This document shows, piece after piece, positions 6,760-15,869 of a stretch of 64,000 nt of DNA. The notes under the pieces are model-generated. The model did no database searches. It was not told the DNA's origin and saw only the letters and a list, made by a program, of their open reading frames with translations. The first letter of the stretch is position 1. Each line of letters starts with the position of its first letter. The position numbers and the translations under genes are program-made. The stretch is taken from contig NZ_MBTF01000023.1 in NCBI RefSeq assembly GCF_002013915.1, positions 434,001 through 498,000 on the forward strand, read 5' to 3'. Source of the stretch: Mucilaginibacter pedocola (GTDB lineage Bacteria > Bacteroidota > Bacteroidia > Sphingobacteriales > Sphingobacteriaceae).

Positions 6760-7167
6760 ATGAAATGGTTATTTAGGATATTTTTACCCGCTCTTCTGTT
6801 GTTCCTTTTCGGGAGCAATTTTACGGGTGCACATGCCTTTTCAAAAGCTCATTTAGCCATACGAGGGCTCTTTACTGAGCACGTAAAACCCGAATATACA
6901 GGGTTAAACACGTCGTCAAAGTTTACCCACATTCCTTCAAAAAACCGCCTGTCCAAATTATCGGCAGCCGAGTTCGAGGATGAGAATGTACGGTCGGGCG
7001 GCAGCAAAAAACAAATAGCAAAAACCAATCCGGCAGATGTTTTCTTAAACGCCTGGAGTTTTGCAAACCTCTCAAACATTGTTAACCATAACTTACTACC
7101 CCGTAAGTTAACCGCCGTTGCTGCGGTAAGCAAAATTTACCTGGCTATCCGGGTATTCCGCCTGTAA
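6760..7167 (+). CDS. Small exported or membrane-anchored protein of unknown function
   Basis: About 135 residues from the ATG at 6760; an upstream TTG at 6748 is possible but less likely. The N-terminus is a strong hydrophobic segment after MKWLFR, fitting a signal peptide that ends near GAHA, or a single anchor. The remainder is basic and polar with no recognised motif; the last third (HNLLPRKLTAVAAVSKIYLAIRVFRL) is mildly hydrophobic and could be a second membrane-associated helix. It lies 157 bp upstream of the RND efflux operon in the same direction, but there is no sign that it belongs to that operon. I do not recognise the family. Confidence 0.5.
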   Translation: MKWLFRIFLPALLLFLFGSNFTGAHAFSKAHLAIRGLFTEHVKPEYTGLNTSSKFTHIPSKNRLSKLSAAEFEDENVRSGGSKKQIAKTNPADVFLNAWSFANLSNIVNHNLLPRKLTAVAAVSKIYLAIRVFRL

Positions 7168-7324
7168 GCGCTTTTGCTGATACATGCCCTGCTATGGCAG
7201 GCCGGCTCTCTTTTTTAATAGTATCCTTTTTTTGATGCCATTGTAATGGCCCTGGGATAGTATTGCCTGTATCAGCCCTCCTCCCGAACTCCAAACATCC
7301 ACAAATTAATTATCGAAACTTATC

Positions 7325-8407
7325 ATGAAAACATCATCATTGGTATTGATGGGCCTTTGCGCCGTGTTGAGCTATACCAGCTGTAAGCAAAAGTCGGAAG
7401 AAAAAGAAGCAGAGGAAAAGTTGCTGGTTAGCAGCCCCCTGCAAACCGACACCACCATTACAAAATCATACGTAGGGCAGGTGCGCTCTATTAAACACAT
7501 CGAACTAAGGGCACAGGAAAAAGGCTACTTAGAGAAAAGTTATGTAGACGAGGGCGCGTTCGTACACAAAGGGCAATTGCTTTTCCGCATTATGCCTGCA
7601 CTTTACAACGCCGAAACCCAAAAAGCACAGGCCGAAGTTGACCTGGAAGAAATAGAATACCAAAACACCAAAAAACTCCGCGACAGCAACATTGTAGCGC
7701 CTAACGAACTGGCTATGGCCAAAGCCAAGCTGAACAAAGCTAAGGCCGAACTAAACCTGATGAAGGTGCACTACCAGTTTACCGAGATACGCGCACCTTT
7801 CGACGGTATTATGGACCGCCTGCAAGTACGCCCCGGTAGCCTGGTTGACGAAGGCGACTTGCTAACCACCCTTGCCGATAACAGCGAGATGTGGGTTTAC
7901 TACAACGTGCCCGAAGCCGAGTACCTTGATTTTAAAACCAAAAAACAAACCGAGGCCACCCAGGTGAACCTGATAATGGCCAACCACGAGAAATTTGAAT
8001 ACCCCGGTAAGGTAGAAGCTATTGAAGCTGATTTTGATAACGAAACCGGTAATATCCCTTTCCGCGCTACTTTCCCTAACCCTAAAGGTTTATTACGCTT
8101 TGGCGAGACCGGTAACGTGGAAATGACAGTGCCGCTTAAAGGTGCGTTGCTTATCCCGCAGAAGGCAACCTTTGAGGTGCTGGAGAAAAAATACGTTTAC
8201 GTAGTAGGCAAAGACGATAGGGTAGAGGCCCGCGAAGTAACCATTGGCGCCGAAATGAACGACCTGTACCAGGTTACCGAAGGCTTAACCGCCAATGATA
8301 AAATACTGTTGGAAGGCTTGCGTAAAGTAAAAAACAACGACAAGATAGCCTACAACGTGAAAGATATGCACGATGTGCTGCCTACACTGAAATTGCACGC
8401 AGAATAG
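7325..8407 (+). CDS. RND efflux periplasmic adaptor (AcrA/MexA-type lipoprotein)
   Basis: A 360-residue protein with a signal peptide ending in a probable lipidated Cys (SYTSCKQK). It shows the adaptor order: an N-terminal barrel segment, a lipoyl half (EKGYLEKSYVDEGAFVHKGQ), an alpha-helical hairpin at about 95-145, a second lipoyl half (EIRAPFDGIMDRLQVRPGS), then beta-barrel and membrane-proximal domains. Adaptors of this family link an RND pump to an OprM-like channel. It is the first gene of a three-gene operon, 22 bp before the pump gene. The exported compounds are not deducible. Confidence 0.92.
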   Translation: MKTSSLVLMGLCAVLSYTSCKQKSEEKEAEEKLLVSSPLQTDTTITKSYVGQVRSIKHIELRAQEKGYLEKSYVDEGAFVHKGQLLFRIMPALYNAETQKAQAEVDLEEIEYQNTKKLRDSNIVAPNELAMAKAKLNKAKAELNLMKVHYQFTEIRAPFDGIMDRLQVRPGSLVDEGDLLTTLADNSEMWVYYNVPEAEYLDFKTKKQTEATQVNLIMANHEKFEYPGKVEAIEADFDNETGNIPFRATFPNPKGLLRFGETGNVEMTVPLKGALLIPQKATFEVLEKKYVYVVGKDDRVEAREVTIGAEMNDLYQVTEGLTANDKILLEGLRKVKNNDKIAYNVKDMHDVLPTLKLHAE

Positions 8408-8429
8408 TTGTACACCAAAATTTTCAAAA

Positions 8430-11400
8430 ATGTTTAACAAGTTTATGAAAAGGCCGGTGTTAGCTATTGTGCTATCATTGACCATCATTTTCCTGGGCGT
8501 GCTCTCTATCGAGACGCTGCCCGTTTCGCAGTTCCCATCCATTGCGCCGCCAATGGTTGTGGTGAACGTAGCCTACCCGGGTGCCAGTGCCGATGTATTG
8601 GTAAACTCGGTTTTGATACCGATGGAGAAAGCCATCAACGGTGCGCCGGGCATGAAATACATGACATCTGACGCAACCAGCGCCGGCGAGGCCACCATAC
8701 AGATCGTATTCGACCTGGGTACCGACCCTAACCAGGCGGTGGTAAACGTAAAGAACCGTATTGAACAGGTAACCAATCGCCTGCCCGAACTGGTACAGCG
8801 CGAAGGTTTGGTGGTGAGCTATACCTCGCCAAACATGCTAATGTATGTGAACCTTTACAGTACCGACCCTAAAGCCAACGAGAACTTCCTGTACAACTTT
8901 GCCGGGGTAAACATCATACCCGAGCTAAGCCGTTTGAAGGGTGTGGGTAGCGCCAAAATTTTGGGTAGCCGCCAATACGCTATGCGTGTTTGGTTAAAGC
9001 CCGACAGGATGCGCGCCTACAACGTATCTACCGAAGAGGTGATGAAGGCCATGAGCGACCAAAGCATCATCGGTTCGCCGGGCAGGCTGGGGCAAAGTAC
9101 GGGTAAGCGTTCGCAATCGTTAGAGTATGTACTTACCTATCAGGGGCGCTACAACACTGCTGAACAGTACCAAAACATCATAGTCCGCGCTAATAAAGAC
9201 GGGCAGCTGCTGCACCTGAAAGATATTGCCGATGTGGAGCTGGGCAGCGAGTTCTACGATATTTATTCGAATATGGATGGGCACCCTTCGGCGGCCATCA
9301 CCCTGAAACAAACATACGGCAGTAACGCCAGCGATGTAATTAAAGAGGTGAAAGAGAAGCTGGAAGAGATAAAGGCCCGCTCTTTTGCGCCGGGGATGGA
9401 TTACCAGATCAGCTACGACGTTTCCAGCTTCCTGGATGCATCGATGGAGAAGGTAATACACACACTGGTAGAAGCCTTTATACTGGTGGCTATTGTGGTG
9501 TTCATCTTCCTGGGCGATTGGCGCTCAACGCTGATACCTACGCTGGCGGTGCCGGTTTCGCTTATAGGTGCATTCTTCTTTATGCAGCTGTTCGGCTTAA
9601 CTATTAACCTCATTACGCTATTTGCCCTGGTACTGGCCATTGGTATTGTGGTGGATAATGCCATTGTGGTGGTAGAGGCCGTGCACGCCAAAATGCACGA
9701 GGATCATCGATCGCCCTATAAGGCAACCAAAGAAGTATTGCAGGAGATAAGCGGCGCTATTATCGCCATCACCTTCCTCATGACGGCGGTATTTATCCCG
9801 GTTGCATTCATGACGGGGCCGGTAGGTATCTTCTACAGGCAGTTTTCTATCACCATGGCAACCTCCATTGTAATATCGGGTTTTGTGGCGCTAACGCTTA
9901 CACCGGTATTGTGCGCCATGATATTGAAAGATACCCATGGCCAGCCAAGGAAGAAAACCATCATGAACCGCGGGCTTGATGCCTTCAATGCCTGGTTTGA
10001 TAGGTTTACCGGCCGTTATGCGGGCTTTCTGCGTATAATAGTAAACCGCCGCGTGGTTACTTTTGGTATGCTGATAGCATTTTGCGTTGGTATTTGGTAT
10101 ACTTCAGATACCTTGCCAACGGGCTTTATCCCTAACGAAGACCAGGGGCAGATATACGCCATCATCCAAACGCCTCCGGGTTCTACCCTCGAGCGTACCA
10201 ATGATATTGCGCACCAACTGCAAAAGATAGCCTCGCATGTTGAGGGTGTGCAGTCGGTATCGGCATTGGCAGGTTACGAGGTATTAACAGAAGGCCGCGG
10301 CTCTAACGCTGGTACCTGTCTGATCAACTTAAAAGATTGGGGCGAGCGCAAGCATAACGCCCGCGAGATAGTAGAAGAACTGGAGAAAGAAGCCAAAGTA
10401 ATACCGGGTGCTACCATCGAGTTTTTTGAACCGCCCGCAGTGCCGGGCTATGGTGCGGCCGGTGGTTTCTCGCTGCGCTTGCTTGACCAAACCAACTCCG
10501 GTGATTACGAAAGCTTCGGCAAAGTGAACGACGAGTTTATGGCCGCTCTACGTAAACGTAAAGAGCTTACCGGTTTGTTCACCTTCTTTGCGGCCAACTA
10601 CCCGCAATACGAATTGGAGGTAGATAATAATGCAGCCATGCAAAAAGGCGTATCTATTAAAACCGCAATGGATAACCTATCTATACTGATAGGTAGTACT
10701 TACGAGCAGGGCTTCATCCGTTTCGGTAACTTCTTTAAGGTGTACGTGCAATCGTCGCCCGAGTACCGTGCCTTACCCGAGGATGTGCTGAAACTTTATG
10801 TGAAAAACAACCGCGACGAGATGGTGCCTTATTCGGCCTTCATGAAAATTAAAAAGAAGCAAGGCTTGAACGAGATAACCCGCTTTAATATGTACACTGC
10901 ATCGGCCATTAACGGTTCGCCGGCGGTAGGGTACAGCAGCGGCGAGGCCATTAAAGTGATACAGGAAGTTGCCAAGAAAACCCTGCCACGCGGTTACGAT
11001 ATCGACTGGTTGGGGCTATCAAAAGATGAGGTGGGCCGCGGTAACGAGGCTATCTATATCTTCCTGGTGGTACTGGTATTCGTATACTTTGTATTGGCCG
11101 CCCAGTACGAGAGCTTTATTATCCCGCTATCGGTTATCCTATCATTACCTGCGGGTGTATTCGGCGCATTTATGCTGCTGAAAATAATGGGCCTATCTAA
11201 CGATATCTACGCCCAGGTGGGCTTGGTGATGCTGGTGGGCTTGCTGGGTAAGAACGCGGTACTGATAGTAGAGTTTGCCGTGCAGAAGAACCAGCAGGGC
11301 GCAACTATACTCGAGGCTGCTATTGAGGGTGCTAAGGTGCGTTTCCGTCCTATCCTCATGACGTCGTTCGCCTTTATTGCGGGCCTTATCCCAATGCTTT

Positions 11401-11672
11401 TTGCAACAGGCCCAGGTGCTTTGGGTAACCGTACCATTGGTGCGGCATCTGCCGGGGGTATGTTGCTGGGTACCGTGTTCGGGGTGATCATCGTTCCGGG
11501 GCTGTACTACATCTTTGGTAGCCTTGCCGAGGGCCGCAGGCTGATAAGCGATGAGGACGAAATGCCACTATCGGAAGATTTTACCCACGCTAAAAAGAAA
11601 GCAAGGAAAGCCTGGTTCAACAAAGCAAAAACACAGGAATTGCCAACCGAAAACCAACAAGCACATGAATAG
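8430..11672 (+). CDS. RND multidrug efflux permease (HAE1/AcrB family)
   Basis: A full-length 1080-residue inner-membrane pump with the AcrB layout: TM1 followed by the start of the porter domain (PVSQFPSIAPPMVVVNVAYPGA), TM2-6 at about 335-500, a second porter domain, and TM8-12 at about 890-1035. It would use proton influx to expel drugs or envelope compounds through the adaptor and channel encoded on either side. In TM4 the proton-relay pair is Asp409-Asn410 (GIVVDNAIVVVE) where AcrB has Asp407-Asp408; the TM10 lysine is kept (Lys941 in LGKNAVLIVEFA). The last eight bases overlap the start of the channel gene. Confidence 0.95.
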   Translation: MFNKFMKRPVLAIVLSLTIIFLGVLSIETLPVSQFPSIAPPMVVVNVAYPGASADVLVNSVLIPMEKAINGAPGMKYMTSDATSAGEATIQIVFDLGTDPNQAVVNVKNRIEQVTNRLPELVQREGLVVSYTSPNMLMYVNLYSTDPKANENFLYNFAGVNIIPELSRLKGVGSAKILGSRQYAMRVWLKPDRMRAYNVSTEEVMKAMSDQSIIGSPGRLGQSTGKRSQSLEYVLTYQGRYNTAEQYQNIIVRANKDGQLLHLKDIADVELGSEFYDIYSNMDGHPSAAITLKQTYGSNASDVIKEVKEKLEEIKARSFAPGMDYQISYDVSSFLDASMEKVIHTLVEAFILVAIVVFIFLGDWRSTLIPTLAVPVSLIGAFFFMQLFGLTINLITLFALVLAIGIVVDNAIVVVEAVHAKMHEDHRSPYKATKEVLQEISGAIIAITFLMTAVFIPVAFMTGPVGIFYRQFSITMATSIVISGFVALTLTPVLCAMILKDTHGQPRKKTIMNRGLDAFNAWFDRFTGRYAGFLRIIVNRRVVTFGMLIAFCVGIWYTSDTLPTGFIPNEDQGQIYAIIQTPPGSTLERTNDIAHQLQKIASHVEGVQSVSALAGYEVLTEGRGSNAGTCLINLKDWGERKHNAREIVEELEKEAKVIPGATIEFFEPPAVPGYGAAGGFSLRLLDQTNSGDYESFGKVNDEFMAALRKRKELTGLFTFFAANYPQYELEVDNNAAMQKGVSIKTAMDNLSILIGSTYEQGFIRFGNFFKVYVQSSPEYRALPEDVLKLYVKNNRDEMVPYSAFMKIKKKQGLNEITRFNMYTASAINGSPAVGYSSGEAIKVIQEVAKKTLPRGYDIDWLGLSKDEVGRGNEAIYIFLVVLVFVYFVLAAQYESFIIPLSVILSLPAGVFGAFMLLKIMGLSNDIYAQVGLVMLVGLLGKNAVLIVEFAVQKNQQGATILEAAIEGAKVRFRPILMTSFAFIAGLIPMLFATGPGALGNRTIGAASAGGMLLGTVFGVIIVPGLYYIFGSLAEGRRLISDEDEMPLSEDFTHAKKKARKAWFNKAKTQELPTENQQAHE

Positions 11673-13101
11673 AAATAAGATATATGCGAGCCTGGCCATG
11701 GCAGGGCTGTTGTTGAGCTACCAGGCCTGCAAAATGCCCGCCGTTGTGCAGCGTGCCGAAAACAAGAGCACGCCCACGGCCTACGCAAACGGCGGCCAGG
11801 ATACTACCAATGCCGCTGCCATTAGCTGGCGCGAATTGTTTAAAGACCAATACCTTGCCGCGCTGATAGATACCGCCCTGAAGAATAACCAGGAGCTGAA
11901 CATCACCCTGCAGGAGATAGAGGTAACCAAAAATGAGATACAGGGCCGCAAAGGCGAGTACCTGCCCTTTGTAGGCGTAAAGGCCGGCGCAGGTTTAGAT
12001 AAAGTTGCGCGCTACACCAGCCGCGGCGCTATGGAAGCCAATACCGAGATAAAACCCGGTAAAGAAATGCCCGACCCGCTGCCCGATTTTGTGGTATCGG
12101 CCTATGCATCATGGGAAGTAGATATTTGGCATAAACTGCATAACGCCAAGAAAGCTGCGGTAATGAAATACCTGGCCACGCAGGAAGGGCGTAATTTTAT
12201 GGTAACACACGTAGTTGCCGAAATTGCTGACTCGTACTACGAATTGCTGGCTTTAGATAACCAGCTGCAGATACTGAGGCAGAATATCGATATCCAAAAC
12301 AACGCTTTGAAAATAGTACGCATCCAAAAGGAAGCCACCAAGGTTACCGAGCTGGCCGTGAAACGTTTTGAAGCGCAGGTTTACAAAACCCGCAGCCTGG
12401 AATTTGACATACAGCAGCAGATAACCGAAACCGAGAACCGCATTAACCTGTTATTGGGCCGTTTCCCGCAGCCTATAGCACGCGATGCGCAGGCCTTCGA
12501 GAATCTGGACCTTACGCCGCTGCAGGCCGGTATCCCGTCGCAATTGCTGGCCAACAGGCCCGATATACGCCAGGCGGAGTTTGAGCTGGCAGCATCAAAA
12601 CTGGATGTGAAGGTAGCCAAAGCCAAGTTCTACCCATCGTTGGGTATATCGGCAGCGGTAGGTTACCAGGCCTTTAACCCTTCGTACTTGTTTACCACGC
12701 CCGAGTCGGTTTTGTATTCGTTATCGGGCGAATTGGTGCAGCCTTTAATTAACCGTAATGCTATTAAGGCCGAATACCGCAGCGCCAATTCGAGGCAGTT
12801 GCAGGCCGTTTACGAGTACGAGCGTAAAATACTTACCGCTTATGTAGAGGTGGCCAATCAACTATCAAAGGTTGGTAACCTCGAGAAAAGCTACAGCTTG
12901 CGTAAAGGGCAGGTAGATGCTTTAGCACGGTCGGTGGGTATATCTAATACCTTGTTTACCTCAACCCGTGCTGATTACGTGGAAGTATTGTTAACGCAGC
13001 GCGAGGCTTTGGAAGCTAAATTCGACCTGATAGATACCAAGAAGGAGCAGATAAACGCACGCATAAACGTTTACCAGGCTCTGGGCGGTGGCTGGAAATA
13101 A
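11665..13101 (+). CDS. Outer-membrane efflux channel (OprM/TolC family lipoprotein)
   Basis: About 478 residues. The ATG at 11665 is chosen because it begins a signal peptide (NRNKIYASLAMAGLLLSYQAC) with a probable lipid-modified Cys; an in-frame ATG further upstream would place the start deep inside the pump gene. It carries two outer-membrane efflux repeats with long helical hairpins, for example ALIDTALKNNQELNITLQEI and SQLLANRPDIRQAEFELAAS, typical of NodT/OprM channels. It overlaps the permease stop by 8 bases, so the adaptor, pump and channel form one coupled operon. Confidence 0.92.
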   Translation: MNRNKIYASLAMAGLLLSYQACKMPAVVQRAENKSTPTAYANGGQDTTNAAAISWRELFKDQYLAALIDTALKNNQELNITLQEIEVTKNEIQGRKGEYLPFVGVKAGAGLDKVARYTSRGAMEANTEIKPGKEMPDPLPDFVVSAYASWEVDIWHKLHNAKKAAVMKYLATQEGRNFMVTHVVAEIADSYYELLALDNQLQILRQNIDIQNNALKIVRIQKEATKVTELAVKRFEAQVYKTRSLEFDIQQQITETENRINLLLGRFPQPIARDAQAFENLDLTPLQAGIPSQLLANRPDIRQAEFELAASKLDVKVAKAKFYPSLGISAAVGYQAFNPSYLFTTPESVLYSLSGELVQPLINRNAIKAEYRSANSRQLQAVYEYERKILTAYVEVANQLSKVGNLEKSYSLRKGQVDALARSVGISNTLFTSTRADYVEVLLTQREALEAKFDLIDTKKEQINARINVYQALGGGWK

Positions 13102-13130
13102 TAATTACCCCTACTAAAACAGCCCCCTTT

Positions 13131-13168
13131 AGGGTCGTCCTGCGGAAGCGGGATGGCCCTTGTTTTTT
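13131..13168 (+). terminator. Intrinsic terminator of the RND operon
   Basis: A 13-bp stem including G-U pairs (AGGGTCGTCCTGC with GCGGGATGGCCCT) is capped by a GGAA tetraloop and followed by TGTTTTTTAT. It lies 30 bp after the channel gene stop. Confidence 0.8.
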
Positions 13169-13345
13169 ATAAACCCTTTCTATTATTTGCAGCGCAAAAT
13201 CTGAAACATTTATATCAAAAGCTGCAAGCCTCATCATTACTGCACGTGTAACTTCGCCTATTGCGTGGCTTAAAAACAGCCCGCGCTAAAACCAATTATT
13301 ATGCTGCTTTCTTAGTTCAAAACAGCAGCTATTTTGTTTTTTCTT

Positions 13346-15799
13346 ATGGGTAATAGTTTACTACGTTTCTTGTTGGTTTATTTAACGGTTGCAGTTACGT
13401 CGGCTTATGGGCAGTCGCATGTTTATAAGCCCGTATCTGCAAAAAAAAGCGCCGCGGTAAACCCCTTATCGCCCGACCCTATTTTTAGTTACCGTTGGGA
13501 TAACCCAAAAGCTTCAGACGAACTGGAAGCGTATACCTTAAAACCGGTATTGTGGCACAACCCGGCGGGTAATTTCAAAATGGATGCTTATAAGTCTAAA
13601 GGTGAAATTACCGTTATCGGTGCTGGCGATATCCGATTTGATTTTGGGCAGGAGAACGCCGGCTGGCTCGAATTTGAATCGGACGACGTCTCGGGCGATG
13701 TAGAGATGAGCATCAGCGAGTATAACGAGCCTGCTGTATTAAACGCTGGTGCTGAGCATCCGGTAAAAACACTGGGGCCGGTTAAGCACGGCAATATTTA
13801 CAGACTGGAATTAAACCGCGAACTTTATGAAGGCGTCCGTTTTGGTTGGATACACGTGCGTAAGTTTGTTAGCCCATGGCATATACGCAACCTGCGCCTG
13901 GTATGCCAAACCAAACCGGTAAACTACAGGGGCAGCTTTGCCAGCAGCGATGCCGAACTCACGCGTATTTGGTACACCGGGGCCTACACCGTAAAACTTA
14001 ACCTGCAGAAAGACTACTTCGGCGCCATATTGATGGAACGCAGCGACCGCCACTCGTGGACGGGCGATGCCTACCCATCGCAGGCAGCATCTATGGTGGC
14101 TTTCGGTAATTACGATTTTGTGAAGCTCAATCTCACCAATACCTCGGGATTGAACAACGGTATACTCAGCTACTCGCTTTATTGGGTGCTCAGCCTTATC
14201 GATTACGCAAATTATACCGGAGATACCGCCTTTGTGCGTAAATACATCAGCAATGCCTGCAGTAAGTTAGATACCGCTTACAACCACTTTGGCAAACAGA
14301 ACCACCTCGGTTTTTATGGCTGGGACGAACGGTTGGGTGCCGGTTTTGAGAACCCGGATAACCCCGAATCGCAGCGGGCCTATCAAATGCTCAGCATCCG
14401 AAGCTGGGCAGAGTTTGGCGGGTTGATGAACCAGTTAGGGGAAACCGCTTTGGCCAAAAAATACACCGGGTATGCAGAACAGAAAATGGCATCGATACGA
14501 GAGAATAGAGGCTGGGTCTCTGCGTATGGCCTGCATGCTTCTGCTGATGCGGTGAATACCCGTCTTACTACACCACAGGAAGATTCGTTGTTCTTTAAAG
14601 CGAATTATACTGATAGGGTTAACCGCTTATCTTACTCGCCTTTCAACCAATACTTCGTGATTGCTGCCATGGCCAAAATGAACCGTTATGATGATGCAAT
14701 AAGTGCTGTGAAAGATAGCTGGGGCGGGCAACTAAAATACGGGGGTACAACTTTCTTCGAAGTTTTCAGGCCCGATTGGAATAATATACTGAAGCCAAAC
14801 GATGCGCCCATTAACAACCAGTGCGGCTACACCAGCCTGTGCCACCCATGGAGTGCAGGCGTTACCAAGTGGCTTTCGGAAGAAGTGTTGGGCATAAAGC
14901 CACTGGCTCCCGGTTTCAGGGTTTTTGAAATATGGCCGCATTTGGGCAGCTCATTAAGTTGGGTAAAAGGCCGCACGCCACTCGCATCAGGTATTATCAG
15001 TGTGGATATTAATGTTGCATCAGGCAAATCCTCATTCTCGGTACCGGCGAACACCATGGCCAGCCGCGTTGCCATTCCATTCGCGCAAAATGTGCCGGAA
15101 GCCTTTTATATAAACAATAAGCTTGTTTACAAGGCAGGGCAACGTGCTGATACCACGCTTTGTGCAGTACGTGATGGTTATTTTATTTTGAAAAATGTGG
15201 CCCCGGGGAATTATCAATGTAAGGCAGTTTACAAGATTAAGCGGGCACAAGTGAAACCTTCTCAACAGAACTGGGCTTACGCCATCCCTACTATGGAGCA
15301 GGATTCGCTCACGCGTGGCAACTGGACGAATAAGTACGGTAAGAGCGGATATATGCTTTTTAATGATGAGCAAACAGGCGCTCATTTACAAAAACTTCCA
15401 TCGTACGTAAAAGGAGTTACCATAAAAATGGCTGGCGATGTGCATAAGCCGGGCATAATTGGCTCGCTGGCAGATACCCTTGGCCACCCCGGCGCTTTTG
15501 GTGCGCTTGTTACAAAAGACCCGCAGCCGACAGCCCAGTGTATTACGATGGATATTATATCGAAGGATAAAGCCCGGCATCAACTCGCCCTATATTTTTT
15601 AGATGACGAAGGCGATACCCGCCGCACTGCCGTAGAGGTGTTCGATGCTGATTCGTTGAAAATATTATCGCCCGTACAGCTTATCAAAAACTACGAAAAA
15701 GGGAAGTACCTCAAATTTAACTATACCGGCAATATCCGCATCCGTGTTTGCCAGGTGCGTGGTAAAAATGCAGCAGTTAGCGGCTTGTTTTTCGATTAA
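13346..15799 (+). CDS. Secreted alpha-L-rhamnosidase-like enzyme (GH78-type)
   Basis: About 817 residues from the ATG at 13346 (a TTG at 13334 is less likely), with a signal peptide ending near TSAYGQ. An N-terminal beta-sandwich (about 60-190) precedes an (alpha/alpha)6 catalytic barrel holding LMERSDRHSWTGDAYPSQ, which fits the Asp-Arg...Trp-x-Gly-Asp catalytic segment of GH78 six-hairpin enzymes. The GH78 C-terminal sandwich follows (GFRVFEIWPHLGSSLSWVKG). About 190 further residues after position 590 form an extra beta-rich domain, perhaps sugar-binding. GH78 enzymes release terminal L-rhamnose. The next gene is a GH106-like enzyme 70 bp downstream, and a rhamnose locus lies at 24-37 kb. 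Confidence 0.8.
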   Translation: MGNSLLRFLLVYLTVAVTSAYGQSHVYKPVSAKKSAAVNPLSPDPIFSYRWDNPKASDELEAYTLKPVLWHNPAGNFKMDAYKSKGEITVIGAGDIRFDFGQENAGWLEFESDDVSGDVEMSISEYNEPAVLNAGAEHPVKTLGPVKHGNIYRLELNRELYEGVRFGWIHVRKFVSPWHIRNLRLVCQTKPVNYRGSFASSDAELTRIWYTGAYTVKLNLQKDYFGAILMERSDRHSWTGDAYPSQAASMVAFGNYDFVKLNLTNTSGLNNGILSYSLYWVLSLIDYANYTGDTAFVRKYISNACSKLDTAYNHFGKQNHLGFYGWDERLGAGFENPDNPESQRAYQMLSIRSWAEFGGLMNQLGETALAKKYTGYAEQKMASIRENRGWVSAYGLHASADAVNTRLTTPQEDSLFFKANYTDRVNRLSYSPFNQYFVIAAMAKMNRYDDAISAVKDSWGGQLKYGGTTFFEVFRPDWNNILKPNDAPINNQCGYTSLCHPWSAGVTKWLSEEVLGIKPLAPGFRVFEIWPHLGSSLSWVKGRTPLASGIISVDINVASGKSSFSVPANTMASRVAIPFAQNVPEAFYINNKLVYKAGQRADTTLCAVRDGYFILKNVAPGNYQCKAVYKIKRAQVKPSQQNWAYAIPTMEQDSLTRGNWTNKYGKSGYMLFNDEQTGAHLQKLPSYVKGVTIKMAGDVHKPGIIGSLADTLGHPGAFGALVTKDPQPTAQCITMDIISKDKARHQLALYFLDDEGDTRRTAVEVFDADSLKILSPVQLIKNYEKGKYLKFNYTGNIRIRVCQVRGKNAAVSGLFFD

Positions 15800-15869
15800 G
15801 AATTTACGCGACCTTGTGCCTGCGGTAGCTATTTAAAAAGATATAAAACCAATTTAAACTTAACACGAT

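Noticed and set aside
11551..11664. Upstream start for the efflux channel
   Set aside because: It would place 38 residues inside the pump gene before the signal peptide; the ATG at 11665 gives a normal signal sequence and an 8-base overlap.
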